Assembly: GCF_042684265.1 (NCBI RefSeq)
Contig: NZ_JBHULB010000006.1
Location: forward strand, 124,001 to 188,000
DNA: 64,000 nucleotides
DNA from: Croceitalea marina
GTDB lineage: Bacteria; Bacteroidota; Bacteroidia; Flavobacteriales; Flavobacteriaceae
Direction: 5' to 3'
Part shown: positions 1 to 11,000 of the stretch, one piece after another
How the letters are laid out: each line of letters begins with the position of its first letter
Numbering within the stretch: the first letter of the stretch is position 1
Translations under genes and position numbers: made by a program
The notes under the pieces: generated by a model
What the model was told of the DNA's origin: nothing
The model's input: only the letters and a program-made list of their open reading frames with translations
The model's database searches: none

Positions 1-3000
1 GAGATGGTAACGGGTGCTATGCAATATCAAATGCTGTTCGGGTAGATGATTTAGGAAGCTTGTCTATTTCAGCCTCTGATTCCGGCATTGTTTGTGCAGA
101 TTCAGCCACCGCTTCGCTAACCGTATCCGTTACAGGTGGTACATCACCGTATCAATACAGTTTAGATGGTGGTGCCAACTATCAAAATGCGGACACGTTT
201 GTGAATCTTCCAGCCGGACTTTATACCATTACCGTAATGGATTCAAGTAGTGGAACCAACTGTGTAGAAAACTTTGATTATGAAATAGTACAACCGTTCA
301 GATTGACTGCATCTCCATCGGTAATTGAAGATGCTTCCTGTAATCCTGCAGGGGCACTGGTAAAAATATTGAATGCCAACGGGGGCCAAGCACCGTATGC
401 GTATAGTTTTGATGGAGGAAGTAATTTTGGAGCGATTAGCGAACAAAACTTATTGCCGGGCACCTATCAATTGGTTTTAAGAGACAATTTGGGTTGTACT
501 TTTGATATGGACTTCACTGTTCCTACCAATGTGAATGACCCTAGTTTTCCTTATACAGTAGATTATTCATGCAATGGAGAAGGAACAATTACTATTAACC
601 CATCGAATACTTCTGATTTTACTTACTCGTATGCTTTAGGTGGAACACCAAATACGCCGACCACAAATAACGTTTTTGAAAATGTTACTAATGGCGTTTA
701 CACGGTAAATATTGATTATACTACTTCAATAGCCCCAGGACAAACTATACTCTTTAATGAGAATTTTGGTGCTGGACCAACTACTCAAATTGGCGAGATA
801 GGAACTGATTATTGTTATGAGCCACAAAATGGCACAACTACAAATTGTAATAGGGGCCCAGCGGGAATATTAGTGAATGGAGAGTACACCGTAACAAACT
901 TTATAACGAATCCCGTTTCATTCTGGACAAACCCTCAAGATCATACAGGTTTGACAGACGGCAGGTTCTTAGCGATAGATGTGAGTACTTTTTCCGATAC
1001 TGGTAATCCGCAACTTAACAATGTGTTATGGGCAAGACGAAATCTTGAGGTCTTAGCGAACCGAGAAATCACATTGGATTTTTGGGCCTATAACTTAATG
1101 AACCTTTCTGGTGCTGGTAACAATCCACAAGTATTGGTTGAAATTTTAGATAATACCGGAACTGTAATTTATAGTGAAGTAACCAATGAAATTCCTAAAA
1201 ATACCGGCGATACCGATTGGCATCAACGAACCATAACATTTGATCCTAGTGCTAATACGGATATCGACATTGTTTTCAGAACAAATGTGAATAGCAATGA
1301 TGGAAATGATTTGATTTTAGATGATATACAGGCATATCAATTACCAGAAGTTTGCGCTGAAACTACAGATATCACTGTTGTTGTAGAAGATGGACGCGCT
1401 TTTGATGGGGCTATTACCTCATTCTCTAATATCACTTGTAACTCGGGTAATGATGGAAGCATCACTTTTGAAGTAGAGAATTTCGATACCTCTTTTGAAT
1501 ATCAAGTCAATGGAGGTGGTTTTTCCGCTCCGCAAAGTACAAGTCTCATAACAATTACAGGACTGTCTGCCGGAGATTATGATATTGATGTTAGAACTAC
1601 GGATAATCTAGGTACTAATTGCTCCGTTTCTTTTAGTCAGACATTATCAGAACCTACTCCTGTAGTAAGTTCGGTATCATTGACTTCTCAAGCAACTTGT
1701 ACTAATGGTGCAACCCTGACCGCTTCCGCCTCTGGTGGAACACCAAACTATTCGTATCAACTAGAAATAAATGATGGCGGACTAATGGAGGCCTCTTATA
1801 ATATTACTTCGATAGAAAGACCATTTCAAAATACTGCGATATTTCTTAATGTACCTGAAAATACAACTGGGGAATCTTATGTTGTACGGGTTAGGGATAC
1901 AAATGGTTGTACTGATGTTATTGACAATTCAATTGTGGTCGATGGTCCACAACCAGTAGCTTTTAACACGGTACCTACTGCTTGTTATTCAGGTAATAAT
2001 GATGGTTCTATTGTAGTAAATGTTACTTCGGGTAATGGTAATTATGAATTTAGGTTAGATGGTGGTCCGTGGACTACACCTTCTCCATCCACGGCAACAA
2101 CACATACTTTTTCGGGTCTTGCCAATGGCAGTTATAATGTTGAAGTTAGGGACCAATTAGGTTGTCCGGTAACATCGAACACACAGACCGTAATTCTTAG
2201 TCCTCAATTAGTAGTTGACGTTGCTGTTGTAGAACTTAGTGCTTGTGGTGATGGCTCAATTACCATAAACGCTACCGGTGGCAATGGAACTTTAGTTTAT
2301 GCCATCGTTCCAGCCAATACAAGCCCTACAGGATTTAGCACTACAAATACCCTGACCATTACTGAAGCTATGGCCGCGGCAAACCCTAATGGGTATGATG
2401 TTTACGTTCAAGACAACAATGGTTCACCTGCAATATGTTCATTTTTACAAGAAGATATCATCTTAACACCCGTAACATCTCTATCTGTGAACGCGGTTCC
2501 AACAGATCCCGAATGTTTTGATGGGCTTGGCTCTATTGAGGCTACTGTAGGCGGTGGAACTGCCCCCTACACATATACTTTAACGGATTTATCTACCGGA
2601 GACGGTATAGACTATGGCAGAAGCGATACAAATGTTTCTGCTTCAAACCTAACATTCAATGGTATTGGCGTAGGTGACTATGAAGTAACTATAACAGATG
2701 TGAATGGCTGTAATATAACGTCGTCAACCTCAACCATTAACAACGCTACAGAAATAACTGCAGACATATTGCCCATTCTACCTGCTAACTGTACGAGTAC
2801 CTTAGAAAGCGATTTTGGTTTTGAGTTTGATAATGTCATCACTCCAACGGGTACTGTAGAATACAGTAATGATGGTGGAACAACATGGCAGAGCTCCAAC
2901 GAGTTAAGAGGTACTGTAGCTAATCCTACCTTCTCTGGAACAGAAGTTTTTCCTTCTATACGAGTTACTTTGGCAAGTGGCTCTATCTGTCAAAGAGATT

Positions 3001-6000
3001 TTGACCGTTACATCATTCCTTTCCCACTAGACGATTTAGATATTACATTATCGGCCGTAATTGTTGGTTGTAATGATTTACGCGTTACAGTTGAGGGTAG
3101 TGAAGGTGATGATACTGGTGGATATGATTATACTTACACAGACGACCCGGCAAATTTTAATACTTTTATTACAGATCCTAATGTTTGGGTGAATAACATA
3201 CCAAGCGGAACAGCACATACCTTTCAAAATATTGACCCTACGACACCTCAATATCCTGAAGTTCCACTCCTAGTTCCAGGTAGAACCTATGTGTTCTATG
3301 TAAGGGATGGTGCAGGCTGTATTAGACAGAGTAATGTAAATGTAAATGACATACCTGGTATTGGTTTGCCTATAGAGATAAGTACAGATATTAGACCTAC
3401 CTGTGATAGTGCCGCAAACGGAGCAATAACATTTAACTTAAACCCAACTACCTCTCATCCAAGTATGAGATGGGAAATTTATGAACTTGGCAATGCTACA
3501 CCTATTGAAGTAAGTGGTGGTGGAGCGACTGCCATAAATGTGGCATACAACAATTCAATTACGACTACTGTTCCTCTTTCAGAAGGTGAGTATTATATCA
3601 ATATTATTCAGGTAGATGGATCTAACGTGGATTCTTGTCGCGGCGCAAGTGAAAATGCTTATGTACCAGAACTGGCACCACTTGCCGGAACCGCAGTCGT
3701 GACTAGAAATATTTCATGTAATCTACCAGGTTTAATTTCGATAAATGGAATCTCTGGAGGCGGAGGGGCTCCTTACACTTATGATGTTAGCGGACCTGTA
3801 GGGTTTACCGCTTTAACAGGCACGACTAATAATCCTGTGCAAATTCCTATGAACTCCCCAGCTGGTAATTATACCGTTACACTATACGACCAGTATAGTT
3901 GCCCTCTAGTATTAAATACGGTTGCCTTAACCCTATCTCCGAATCCAACTTTAAGTGTATCTCAAGATAATTGTGAGTCACCTATTACGGTAACAGCTTC
4001 AGGTACTTCGGCGACAGGTAACTTGCGTTATGCAATGGTAGCTGCTGGAAAACCAGCCCCGACTGCTTTTGAAGATAACGGAGGTGTATTTACAAACGTT
4101 ACTCCAGGTACCTACGACATATATGTGATTGATGGTAATGGATGTACAAATTCTCAATCGGCATTTGTTGTTGACCCTGTACTGTCTGCAAGTGCTTCTC
4201 TAACGAAATTATTAGATTGTACCTCTAATCCTGAAGCTATTATCAACATTGAAGTGTTAGATGGTTCAGGAAATTACCAATACAGCATAACAAATACTGC
4301 CGGTGCAACACCGGTAGCGCAAACTGCGACACCTAGTAATAGCTTTGACTATCAAGCCCCATTACCAGGTGATTATACGATAACTATTTACGATACTAAC
4401 ACCCCAAGTTCAACAGCTTGTAATAGAACATTTGTGATAAATGTACCTAATAGAGTTGAACCGATTATAGACCCTACCATTGTCACCACAGATATCACCT
4501 GTATTGGTAACAATGATGGCACTATAACTATTTCAACAGCAAATAATGCTGCGGCTCCTTATGATTTTGAGATTACATCAATGGATGGAGCGTTGGTCAA
4601 TATCGCACCAACAAGTACTTCGGCCACTTCGGCAACTTTTACCGGATTGGCCCCTACAACTACCACTGCTGGCTACATCATCACTGTTACTGGTGATGTT
4701 ACAACCAATAATTGTAGCGTTGATAGTGCTTCCATAACCTTATCGGAGCCAACGGCAATTACCGTACCTGCTCCGACAATTGTTGAATTTGGTTGTTCAT
4801 CTGGTAATAACTCGAACAATGCATCTATTACTATCAATGATATTGCTCCATTTGTTCAAGGAGGTAGTGGAACTTACGTGCGATATGAATTTATAGAAGA
4901 GGACGACCCAAATACTGTGGCCGTAGAAGCTCCGGTGATTGTTCAAACAGGTCCTAATGCCACCTTTGTTGAGACCGATTTTGCAGGTGGTGTTTATACC
5001 ATTAATGTTTATGACACCAATGGTTGTGCCGGCACGACCACGGCAACAATAAATCCTTTTGATGAGTTACAATCGGCTTCAATACTAATTGATGATGCCA
5101 TATCCTGTTCAAATGGCGGTGAAGATATCAGTATAGTTGTTGTAGGGTCAGTTACCAACCACACCTCTCACCCAAGTAACTACGAGTTCAGAATGTTGCC
5201 AAGTGGAACTGTTCAGACCTCTAATGTATTTACCGATTTACAACCCGGTTCTTATAGCTTTGCCGTAACTAACCTTAGCACGGGTTGCGAAACAATCATT
5301 ACACATAACATAGTAGATCCGAACACCTTTGATGTAACTGTCAATAAATTAGCAGATGTAGTTTGTTTTGGTGAAGATGGCAGTATAGAATTAACTTTCT
5401 CGGACACCACTTACACCGGTGATTACGAATGGGAGGTTTTGAATACCGATGGTTCGTCGACCACAAGAACTGATGACGAAGGAACCTTTACCGGTTCAGG
5501 AACAACTGCTGCAATATCCGTTTCCGGAGGTAGTTTCTTAATACGCGTTGTACAGGCTGCCAATCCTGAATGTACTCAAGAAAGAGTGGTAACCATTACA
5601 ACTCCAAGTGCAGCAATTACCTTGGGCACAATTGATTTAATCGATGTTGGTTGTACAAATAATCAAGGTAGCGCTACTATTAATCCACTTGGTGGACAAG
5701 CTCCTTACAATATAACATTGACAAATAATACAACTGGCACTCCTGTTACTATAACAAGTGTCAACGGACATATTTTTGAAAATTTGTCCGCAGCACAATA
5801 TAATGTTTCAATAACGGACGCTTTAGGGTGTACTACTAATTTCACCAATGCTTTTGAACTATTGCTGCCAGACCCTATTTCTGGTACCATTACCGCAACA
5901 GACTTGGTTTGTCAAGGGGATAATGATGGTACGGTTTCCATTAATTTGGACCCAAGAAATATAAGCACCACCTATAGATTTATATTGAACAAATATGATG

Positions 6001-7871
6001 ATGGCAGCGGTAGTAATTTGATGCAGAGTTCTACCTCACAAACCTCAAGTTCATTTGATAATTTAGATGGTGGTTTTTATAGTATTAGTGTTATTGACGC
6101 TATTAATTGCACTTATGAATCCGCCATCGTTCAAATCGTTGAACCTATTGAAACAAATGGTATGCTATTGACCACAGCTTCTTTAAGTTGTAGTAATGAT
6201 GCTAGTTTAGAGCTCACGGCAATGGGTGGAACAGCACCATATGAATGGAGTGTTGATGGAAGCAACTTCAATGCAATGAATGAAATAAATGGCCCAAATA
6301 CCCACTTGTTCCAAAATGTTACTGCAGGGGCATATCAATACTATATAAGGGATGGGTTCAATTGTATTTCAACAATTTCGAATGAGATTGTAATAGATCC
6401 TATCGAACCGTTAACATTGACCTTGGATACTACTGCAGCGGTAATTAATTGTAATGGTGAAAGTACAGCATTGATTGAGGCAATAGCTGATGGCGGATTA
6501 GGAAACTATCAATATGGATTGTTTGCCGATGCTGCGTTGGTCACAGAAATAAGACCATATCAAACTTCAGGTACTTTCACAGATTTACCTCAAGGCACCT
6601 ATTTTGTGAGTGTACAAAGTGAAGATTGTGAGACTACTTCCATGGAAATTCGTGTTGATGAACCATCACCACTTGTTATAAATCCGACAATAACGGATAT
6701 CACATGTAATGGAGCAGATGACGGAAGTATTTTGGTCGATGTACAAGGTGGCTCTGGAGATTATCAATTTGCTATATCTCCTAATCTAAATCAATTTAGT
6801 GATGAGAATAGTTTTAATGAGTTAGGACCAGGAGATTACGAAGTAATAGCGCAAGACAGTAATGGTTGTTTTGAGCTTATTGAATTTACGATTACCGAAC
6901 CGGATACCTTAGAAATGACTTATACTTCTACCCCAGAAATTTGCGCAGGAGATGAGGATGGAACAATAACAGTTACAATTGCAGGAGGTACGGCACCTTA
7001 CAGCACAAGTTTAAATAGTAATAGCGATGGTGATTTTGAAGAAGGCAGAATAACTTATGAAGGTCTTCCAAATGGAACCTATGTAGTTTTTGTGAGAGAT
7101 GCAATGGGTTGTACTACCAATGAAATCGTAGAAATTGAAGCTGGGGCGAATTTAAATGTTGTTCCTGAAGTGATTTACGAATGTTCGGGAGACACCCCTA
7201 CCAACCGATTGGAACTTACTTTTGAAGACCCATCGGTGACATCATCACTACTTTACGGTTTGGATACCGATGACCCAAACAATATGGTATTAGAACCAAA
7301 TTTTGAAGGAATGGCTCCCGGTGAACACTATGTCACCATTGCCCATGCCAACGGTTGTATAAATACAGTCACTTTTGAAGTAGAAGCGTTCTTACCACTT
7401 CAAATTATAGCTGAACAGCAAGATATAAACGAAATTACAGCACTGGTCGAAGGCGGAAGGGAAGGATACACTTATTATTTTAATGATGTAGACAATGGCG
7501 AGGATAATAAGTTCTACATCACCGCCACTGATACGTATACGGTAAGGGTAGTTGATGCAAATGGATGTGAATCTATCACCACTATTTTCATGGAGTTCAT
7601 CGATATTGAAATACCTACTTTCTTTACACCTGATGGTGACGGAACCAACGACCTTTGGCTTCCTAGAAATATTGAGCAGTTCCCGAATATTTTTATTAAA
7701 GTCTATGATAGATATGGTAGACAAGTATACGAACTACCTGACAATGAAGAAGGTTGGGATGGTTTGTATAATGATTATGATTTACCGACCGGAGATTACT
7801 GGTATTTGATAAAATTACATGGTGAAAATGACCAACGCGAATTTGTTGGGCACTTCACATTATATCGATAA
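1..7871 (+). CDS. Giant SprB-repeat adhesin with T9SS type B sorting domain (5' partial)
   Basis: The frame is open to the left edge (first full codon at base 3, reading DGNGCYA), so this is the C-terminal part of a larger protein; the TTG at 60 is not a real start. About 25 SprB-like modules of 80-110 residues follow one another, each opening with a Cys-containing motif such as TCNGADDGSI and continuing with a GGSGDYQF-like strand. Bases about 733-1360 hold a different, jelly-roll-like insert (ILFNENFGAG to LILDDIQAY). The last 85 residues are the type B sorting domain (FFTPDGDGTNDLW, VYDRYGRQVY, EEGWDG, GHFTLYR). SprB-family proteins are exported by T9SS and serve as surface adhesins, in some species for gliding. 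A terminator follows. Family call is firm; the exact ligand and role are unknown. Confidence 0.93.
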   Translation, partial: DGNGCYAISNAVRVDDLGSLSISASDSGIVCADSATASLTVSVTGGTSPYQYSLDGGANYQNADTFVNLPAGLYTITVMDSSSGTNCVENFDYEIVQPFRLTASPSVIEDASCNPAGALVKILNANGGQAPYAYSFDGGSNFGAISEQNLLPGTYQLVLRDNLGCTFDMDFTVPTNVNDPSFPYTVDYSCNGEGTITINPSNTSDFTYSYALGGTPNTPTTNNVFENVTNGVYTVNIDYTTSIAPGQTILFNENFGAGPTTQIGEIGTDYCYEPQNGTTTNCNRGPAGILVNGEYTVTNFITNPVSFWTNPQDHTGLTDGRFLAIDVSTFSDTGNPQLNNVLWARRNLEVLANREITLDFWAYNLMNLSGAGNNPQVLVEILDNTGTVIYSEVTNEIPKNTGDTDWHQRTITFDPSANTDIDIVFRTNVNSNDGNDLILDDIQAYQLPEVCAETTDITVVVEDGRAFDGAITSFSNITCNSGNDGSITFEVENFDTSFEYQVNGGGFSAPQSTSLITITGLSAGDYDIDVRTTDNLGTNCSVSFSQTLSEPTPVVSSVSLTSQATCTNGATLTASASGGTPNYSYQLEINDGGLMEASYNITSIERPFQNTAIFLNVPENTTGESYVVRVRDTNGCTDVIDNSIVVDGPQPVAFNTVPTACYSGNNDGSIVVNVTSGNGNYEFRLDGGPWTTPSPSTATTHTFSGLANGSYNVEVRDQLGCPVTSNTQTVILSPQLVVDVAVVELSACGDGSITINATGGNGTLVYAIVPANTSPTGFSTTNTLTITEAMAAANPNGYDVYVQDNNGSPAICSFLQEDIILTPVTSLSVNAVPTDPECFDGLGSIEATVGGGTAPYTYTLTDLSTGDGIDYGRSDTNVSASNLTFNGIGVGDYEVTITDVNGCNITSSTSTINNATEITADILPILPANCTSTLESDFGFEFDNVITPTGTVEYSNDGGTTWQSSNELRGTVANPTFSGTEVFPSIRVTLASGSICQRDFDRYIIPFPLDDLDITLSAVIVGCNDLRVTVEGSEGDDTGGYDYTYTDDPANFNTFITDPNVWVNNIPSGTAHTFQNIDPTTPQYPEVPLLVPGRTYVFYVRDGAGCIRQSNVNVNDIPGIGLPIEISTDIRPTCDSAANGAITFNLNPTTSHPSMRWEIYELGNATPIEVSGGGATAINVAYNNSITTTVPLSEGEYYINIIQVDGSNVDSCRGASENAYVPELAPLAGTAVVTRNISCNLPGLISINGISGGGGAPYTYDVSGPVGFTALTGTTNNPVQIPMNSPAGNYTVTLYDQYSCPLVLNTVALTLSPNPTLSVSQDNCESPITVTASGTSATGNLRYAMVAAGKPAPTAFEDNGGVFTNVTPGTYDIYVIDGNGCTNSQSAFVVDPVLSASASLTKLLDCTSNPEAIINIEVLDGSGNYQYSITNTAGATPVAQTATPSNSFDYQAPLPGDYTITIYDTNTPSSTACNRTFVINVPNRVEPIIDPTIVTTDITCIGNNDGTITISTANNAAAPYDFEITSMDGALVNIAPTSTSATSATFTGLAPTTTTAGYIITVTGDVTTNNCSVDSASITLSEPTAITVPAPTIVEFGCSSGNNSNNASITINDIAPFVQGGSGTYVRYEFIEEDDPNTVAVEAPVIVQTGPNATFVETDFAGGVYTINVYDTNGCAGTTTATINPFDELQSASILIDDAISCSNGGEDISIVVVGSVTNHTSHPSNYEFRMLPSGTVQTSNVFTDLQPGSYSFAVTNLSTGCETIITHNIVDPNTFDVTVNKLADVVCFGEDGSIELTFSDTTYTGDYEWEVLNTDGSSTTRTDDEGTFTGSGTTAAISVSGGSFLIRVVQAANPECTQERVVTITTPSAAITLGTIDLIDVGCTNNQGSATINPLGGQAPYNITLTNNTTGTPVTITSVNGHIFENLSAAQYNVSITDALGCTTNFTNAFELLLPDPISGTITATDLVCQGDNDGTVSINLDPRNISTTYRFILNKYDDGSGSNLMQSSTSQTSSSFDNLDGGFYSISVIDAINCTYESAIVQIVEPIETNGMLLTTASLSCSNDASLELTAMGGTAPYEWSVDGSNFNAMNEINGPNTHLFQNVTAGAYQYYIRDGFNCISTISNEIVIDPIEPLTLTLDTTAAVINCNGESTALIEAIADGGLGNYQYGLFADAALVTEIRPYQTSGTFTDLPQGTYFVSVQSEDCETTSMEIRVDEPSPLVINPTITDITCNGADDGSILVDVQGGSGDYQFAISPNLNQFSDENSFNELGPGDYEVIAQDSNGCFELIEFTITEPDTLEMTYTSTPEICAGDEDGTITVTIAGGTAPYSTSLNSNSDGDFEEGRITYEGLPNGTYVVFVRDAMGCTTNEIVEIEAGANLNVVPEVIYECSGDTPTNRLELTFEDPSVTSSLLYGLDTDDPNNMVLEPNFEGMAPGEHYVTIAHANGCINTVTFEVEAFLPLQIIAEQQDINEITALVEGGREGYTYYFNDVDNGEDNKFYITATDTYTVRVVDANGCESITTIFMEFIDIEIPTFFTPDGDGTNDLWLPRNIEQFPNIFIKVYDRYGRQVYELPDNEEGWDGLYNDYDLPTGDYWYLIKLHGENDQREFVGHFTLYR

Positions 7872-7891
7872 AACAAAACTTTAATCATATT

Positions 7892-7927
7892 AAAAGCCTC
7901 TAAAAATAGTTTTTTAAGAGGCTTTTT
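7892..7927 (+). terminator. Rho-independent terminator after the giant adhesin
   Basis: AAAAGCCTCT (7892-7901) pairs with AGAGGCTTTT (7917-7926), with an A/T-rich loop and a T run on the 3' side, 20 bases after the stop codon. Confidence 0.85.
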
Positions 7928-8000
7928 TATTGTGAAAAATTCTCATCAGCTACAGTTATAGGCACAACACAACAATATTATCTAAGTTGGCAACAAACAC

Positions 8001-8031
8001 TTGTTAAAGGCATAACGTAAAGGTATTTTAG
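8001..8031 (+). promoter_or_regulatory. Possible promoter for the 1347-residue surface protein
   Basis: TTG (8001-8003) lies 20 nt before TATTTTAG (8024-8031), one mismatch from the Bacteroidota -7 consensus TAnnTTTG. The ATG at 8051 is 20 nt downstream. The terminator just upstream means the next gene needs its own promoter. Confidence 0.35.
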
Positions 8032-8050
8032 GGTCACCAAACAAACAGTA

Positions 8051-11000
8051 ATGATTTCAGTTAAACGGATAGTTCTATCCACTTTTTTTCTGTGCTCAAC
8101 ATGGAGCTATGCGCAACTGAGTGATTTGCACTATTTGCCACCTTTACGCCAGGGGGCAAACAATGCAGCTATAAGTGATCAAGCTATTTATCTTTCAACG
8201 CCAGAAACTACTTCTTTCACTGTAAATGCTTATCGTGGAACCAATACAACACCAATAGCGACATTTTCTATTTCTAATGCAACGCCCGCAGTATATACCT
8301 TAACCACCGGAAACAATAATATAACCTTAGTTGATGATGCAAACACAGGTGTTGTGCTCTCAAATTCAGGATTACGCTTTGAAGCGCCTGGAGGAGAAAA
8401 CTTTTATGTGAATTATCGCGGTCAATCGGGTTCGCAGGGAGCTTCCTTAACATCAAAAGGTAGAATTGCTTTAGGCACAAGCTTTAAATGGGGAGGGGTA
8501 CCTAACTTAGGTTCAGAAAATTCTAAATCGAATACGCTTGGTATTATGGCCACAGAGGATAATACTACGGTCACACTTTCTGGTTATGACCCCAATTGCG
8601 AATTTCGAGTGGGGACAAATAGGGCCGGAATTACAGATAATACTTATACAATTACTTTAGATGAAAATGAATCTTTTGTTTTTGAAACTTATATTGGTAA
8701 TTCACCCACCCTTGCCCATGAAAGAGGATGGATTGGGGCTTCAATAGAATCAGACAGAGCTATTGCCATTAGTAATGGTTCGCTTAATTTTGGACGTCAA
8801 GCAGGAAACAGTAATCGCGATGCTGGTATTGACCAACCCGTACCGGAAAATAGGTTGGGTAAAGAATATGTATTTATTAGGGGAAATGGAAATGCAAATG
8901 GTTGGACGGAATTTCCTTTGATTATCGCAACTCAAAACAACACCCAAATTTTTATAAACGGATCAGCCACACCTATCGCAACTATAAACGAAGGTGATTT
9001 CTTTGAAATTCCTAGCACCAATTATTCATCGAATGCAGTTGGCTCTAATATGTATGTTAGAACATCAAAGGATGCATACGCTTATCAGTGTGTTGGAGGA
9101 TCTACCGATGCCTACACCCAAGGCTTAAATTTTGTTGCACCTGTTAGTTGTCTTTTAAGGGACACTATGGATAATATCCCCAGTATTACCGACGTAGCAG
9201 GGATAACAATTTCAGGTGGTGTGACCATTACCGCCTCGACTACGACTCCTGATAGTAACATCATTGTTACAGATGGTGGAGGAACGGTAACACTGCCATC
9301 TTCCTTGGCTGTTACTGGCACTTCAGACTGGAAAACATTTTATTTACCGAATTTGACAGGTAATGTTAGCGTACAATCTACAGGGCCAATAGCCGTTGGT
9401 TTTTTTGGATTTAATGGTGCCCGAGGAGTCGCTGGGTATTATTCTGGTTTTGATACCACACCCGATGTAGGCCTTCAAATTTCTGGAACCACGTGTTTAC
9501 CAGGTGCCTTTCTAGAAGTAGCTAGCGGAGAAACTTTTGATGCATACCAGTGGTATGATGATAACGGTCTAATTAGTGGGGCAACTTCTTCTACCTACTC
9601 ACCAACAACGGCAGGAGATTATTTTTTAAGGGTGACAAAAGGAACCTGTAGCTATGATTCCAATCCGATGTCAGTATATTATTGCAATCCTGACATCATA
9701 ATTAATAAATATTCGAATACGGCCACAGCTACTGAAGGAGATACGGTTATCTTCACTATTGAAATACAGAGTTTTGGAGTAAATCCGGTAACCAATTTAG
9801 TCGTTACCGATATACTACCAAGCGGTTTAACGCTGGTCAGCGCTTCACCATCTGTTGGAATATGGTCGAGCCCCGATTGGACTATTGGCACCTTAAATTC
9901 TGGTGATCTTGAAACTATAATATTAACTGTTACTGTGGACGATTTACCACTGACCCAAGAATCGCAAACCATTACCAATACTGCAACACATGTACAAGAT
10001 CAGACCGACACAAATTTAACTGCAGATTCGCCATCTGCAAGCCTTATTGTAAATAGTGACCATGATAATGATGGCGTCTTTGATGCGACCGATCTAGATG
10101 ATGATAATGACGGTATTTTAGATAGTTTTGAATGTAGTGGCGGAACACCTTGTTTGGATACAGATGGCGACAGCATTCCGGATTATTTAGATATTGATAG
10201 TGACAACGACGGTTGCTCAGATGCTGATGAAGCCTATGCAAGTTCAGGTACAGATAGTAACGGTGATGGAAGCTATGGTGGTGTTATTACAAATGCGCAG
10301 GTGAATACCAATGGTTTAGTGACCTCAGCAGGGCTAAACGGTGCAGGAGATGCTTATACAACAACACCTGCTACTGCAACCTCTCTTACAGGCAATACCT
10401 TTCAAATTGCAACTCAGGCAACAGTCGATGAAACGGCTTTAACCGATCAAATAGCTATTGACGGGAGTAGCACTAGTTTCACGATTACTTCTGCCTCGGC
10501 AGAAAGCACCCAAACTTTTAGCTCAGGTAATCCAAATTATACCTTACCGCCAGCAACTGATACAAGTATTGCCTTAGCTTATCAATGGCAAGAAAATGGT
10601 GTCGCCCTTTCGGATAGCGGTGTATATAGTGGAACCTCTACCAACACCCTTAACATATCCGATATGACAGGCCTGGGCGGTAACATTTATACGCTTGTTG
10701 TAACTCATACAGACAATGTTTGTATCAATATAGAAAGCAGTGCAAGATTAGAAATTGATTCAGATAGTGATGGTGTCGGTGATAGTACCGACCTTGATGA
10801 TGATAATGATGGTATCTTAGATACCGATGAATACAACTGTGACCCACCTGTTTCAGGTTTTGATGGTTATTGGCCACTTAACGACAGTACCGATGATATA
10901 TCGGGTAACTCACATAATTTAATTGCAGGGAATGTTTCTTTTTCTACAGATAGCAAATGTGGACTTAACTCAGCATCGTTTGATGGTTCTGGAGACTATC

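Noticed and set aside
60..62. TTG at 60 as start of the giant adhesin
   Set aside because: The frame is open with repeat-like coding sequence to the left edge, so the gene is cut and this codon is internal.
1..7871. CRISPR-like or simple tandem DNA repeats in the adhesin gene
   Set aside because: The repeats are visible only at protein level with diverged DNA; they are SprB-like domains.
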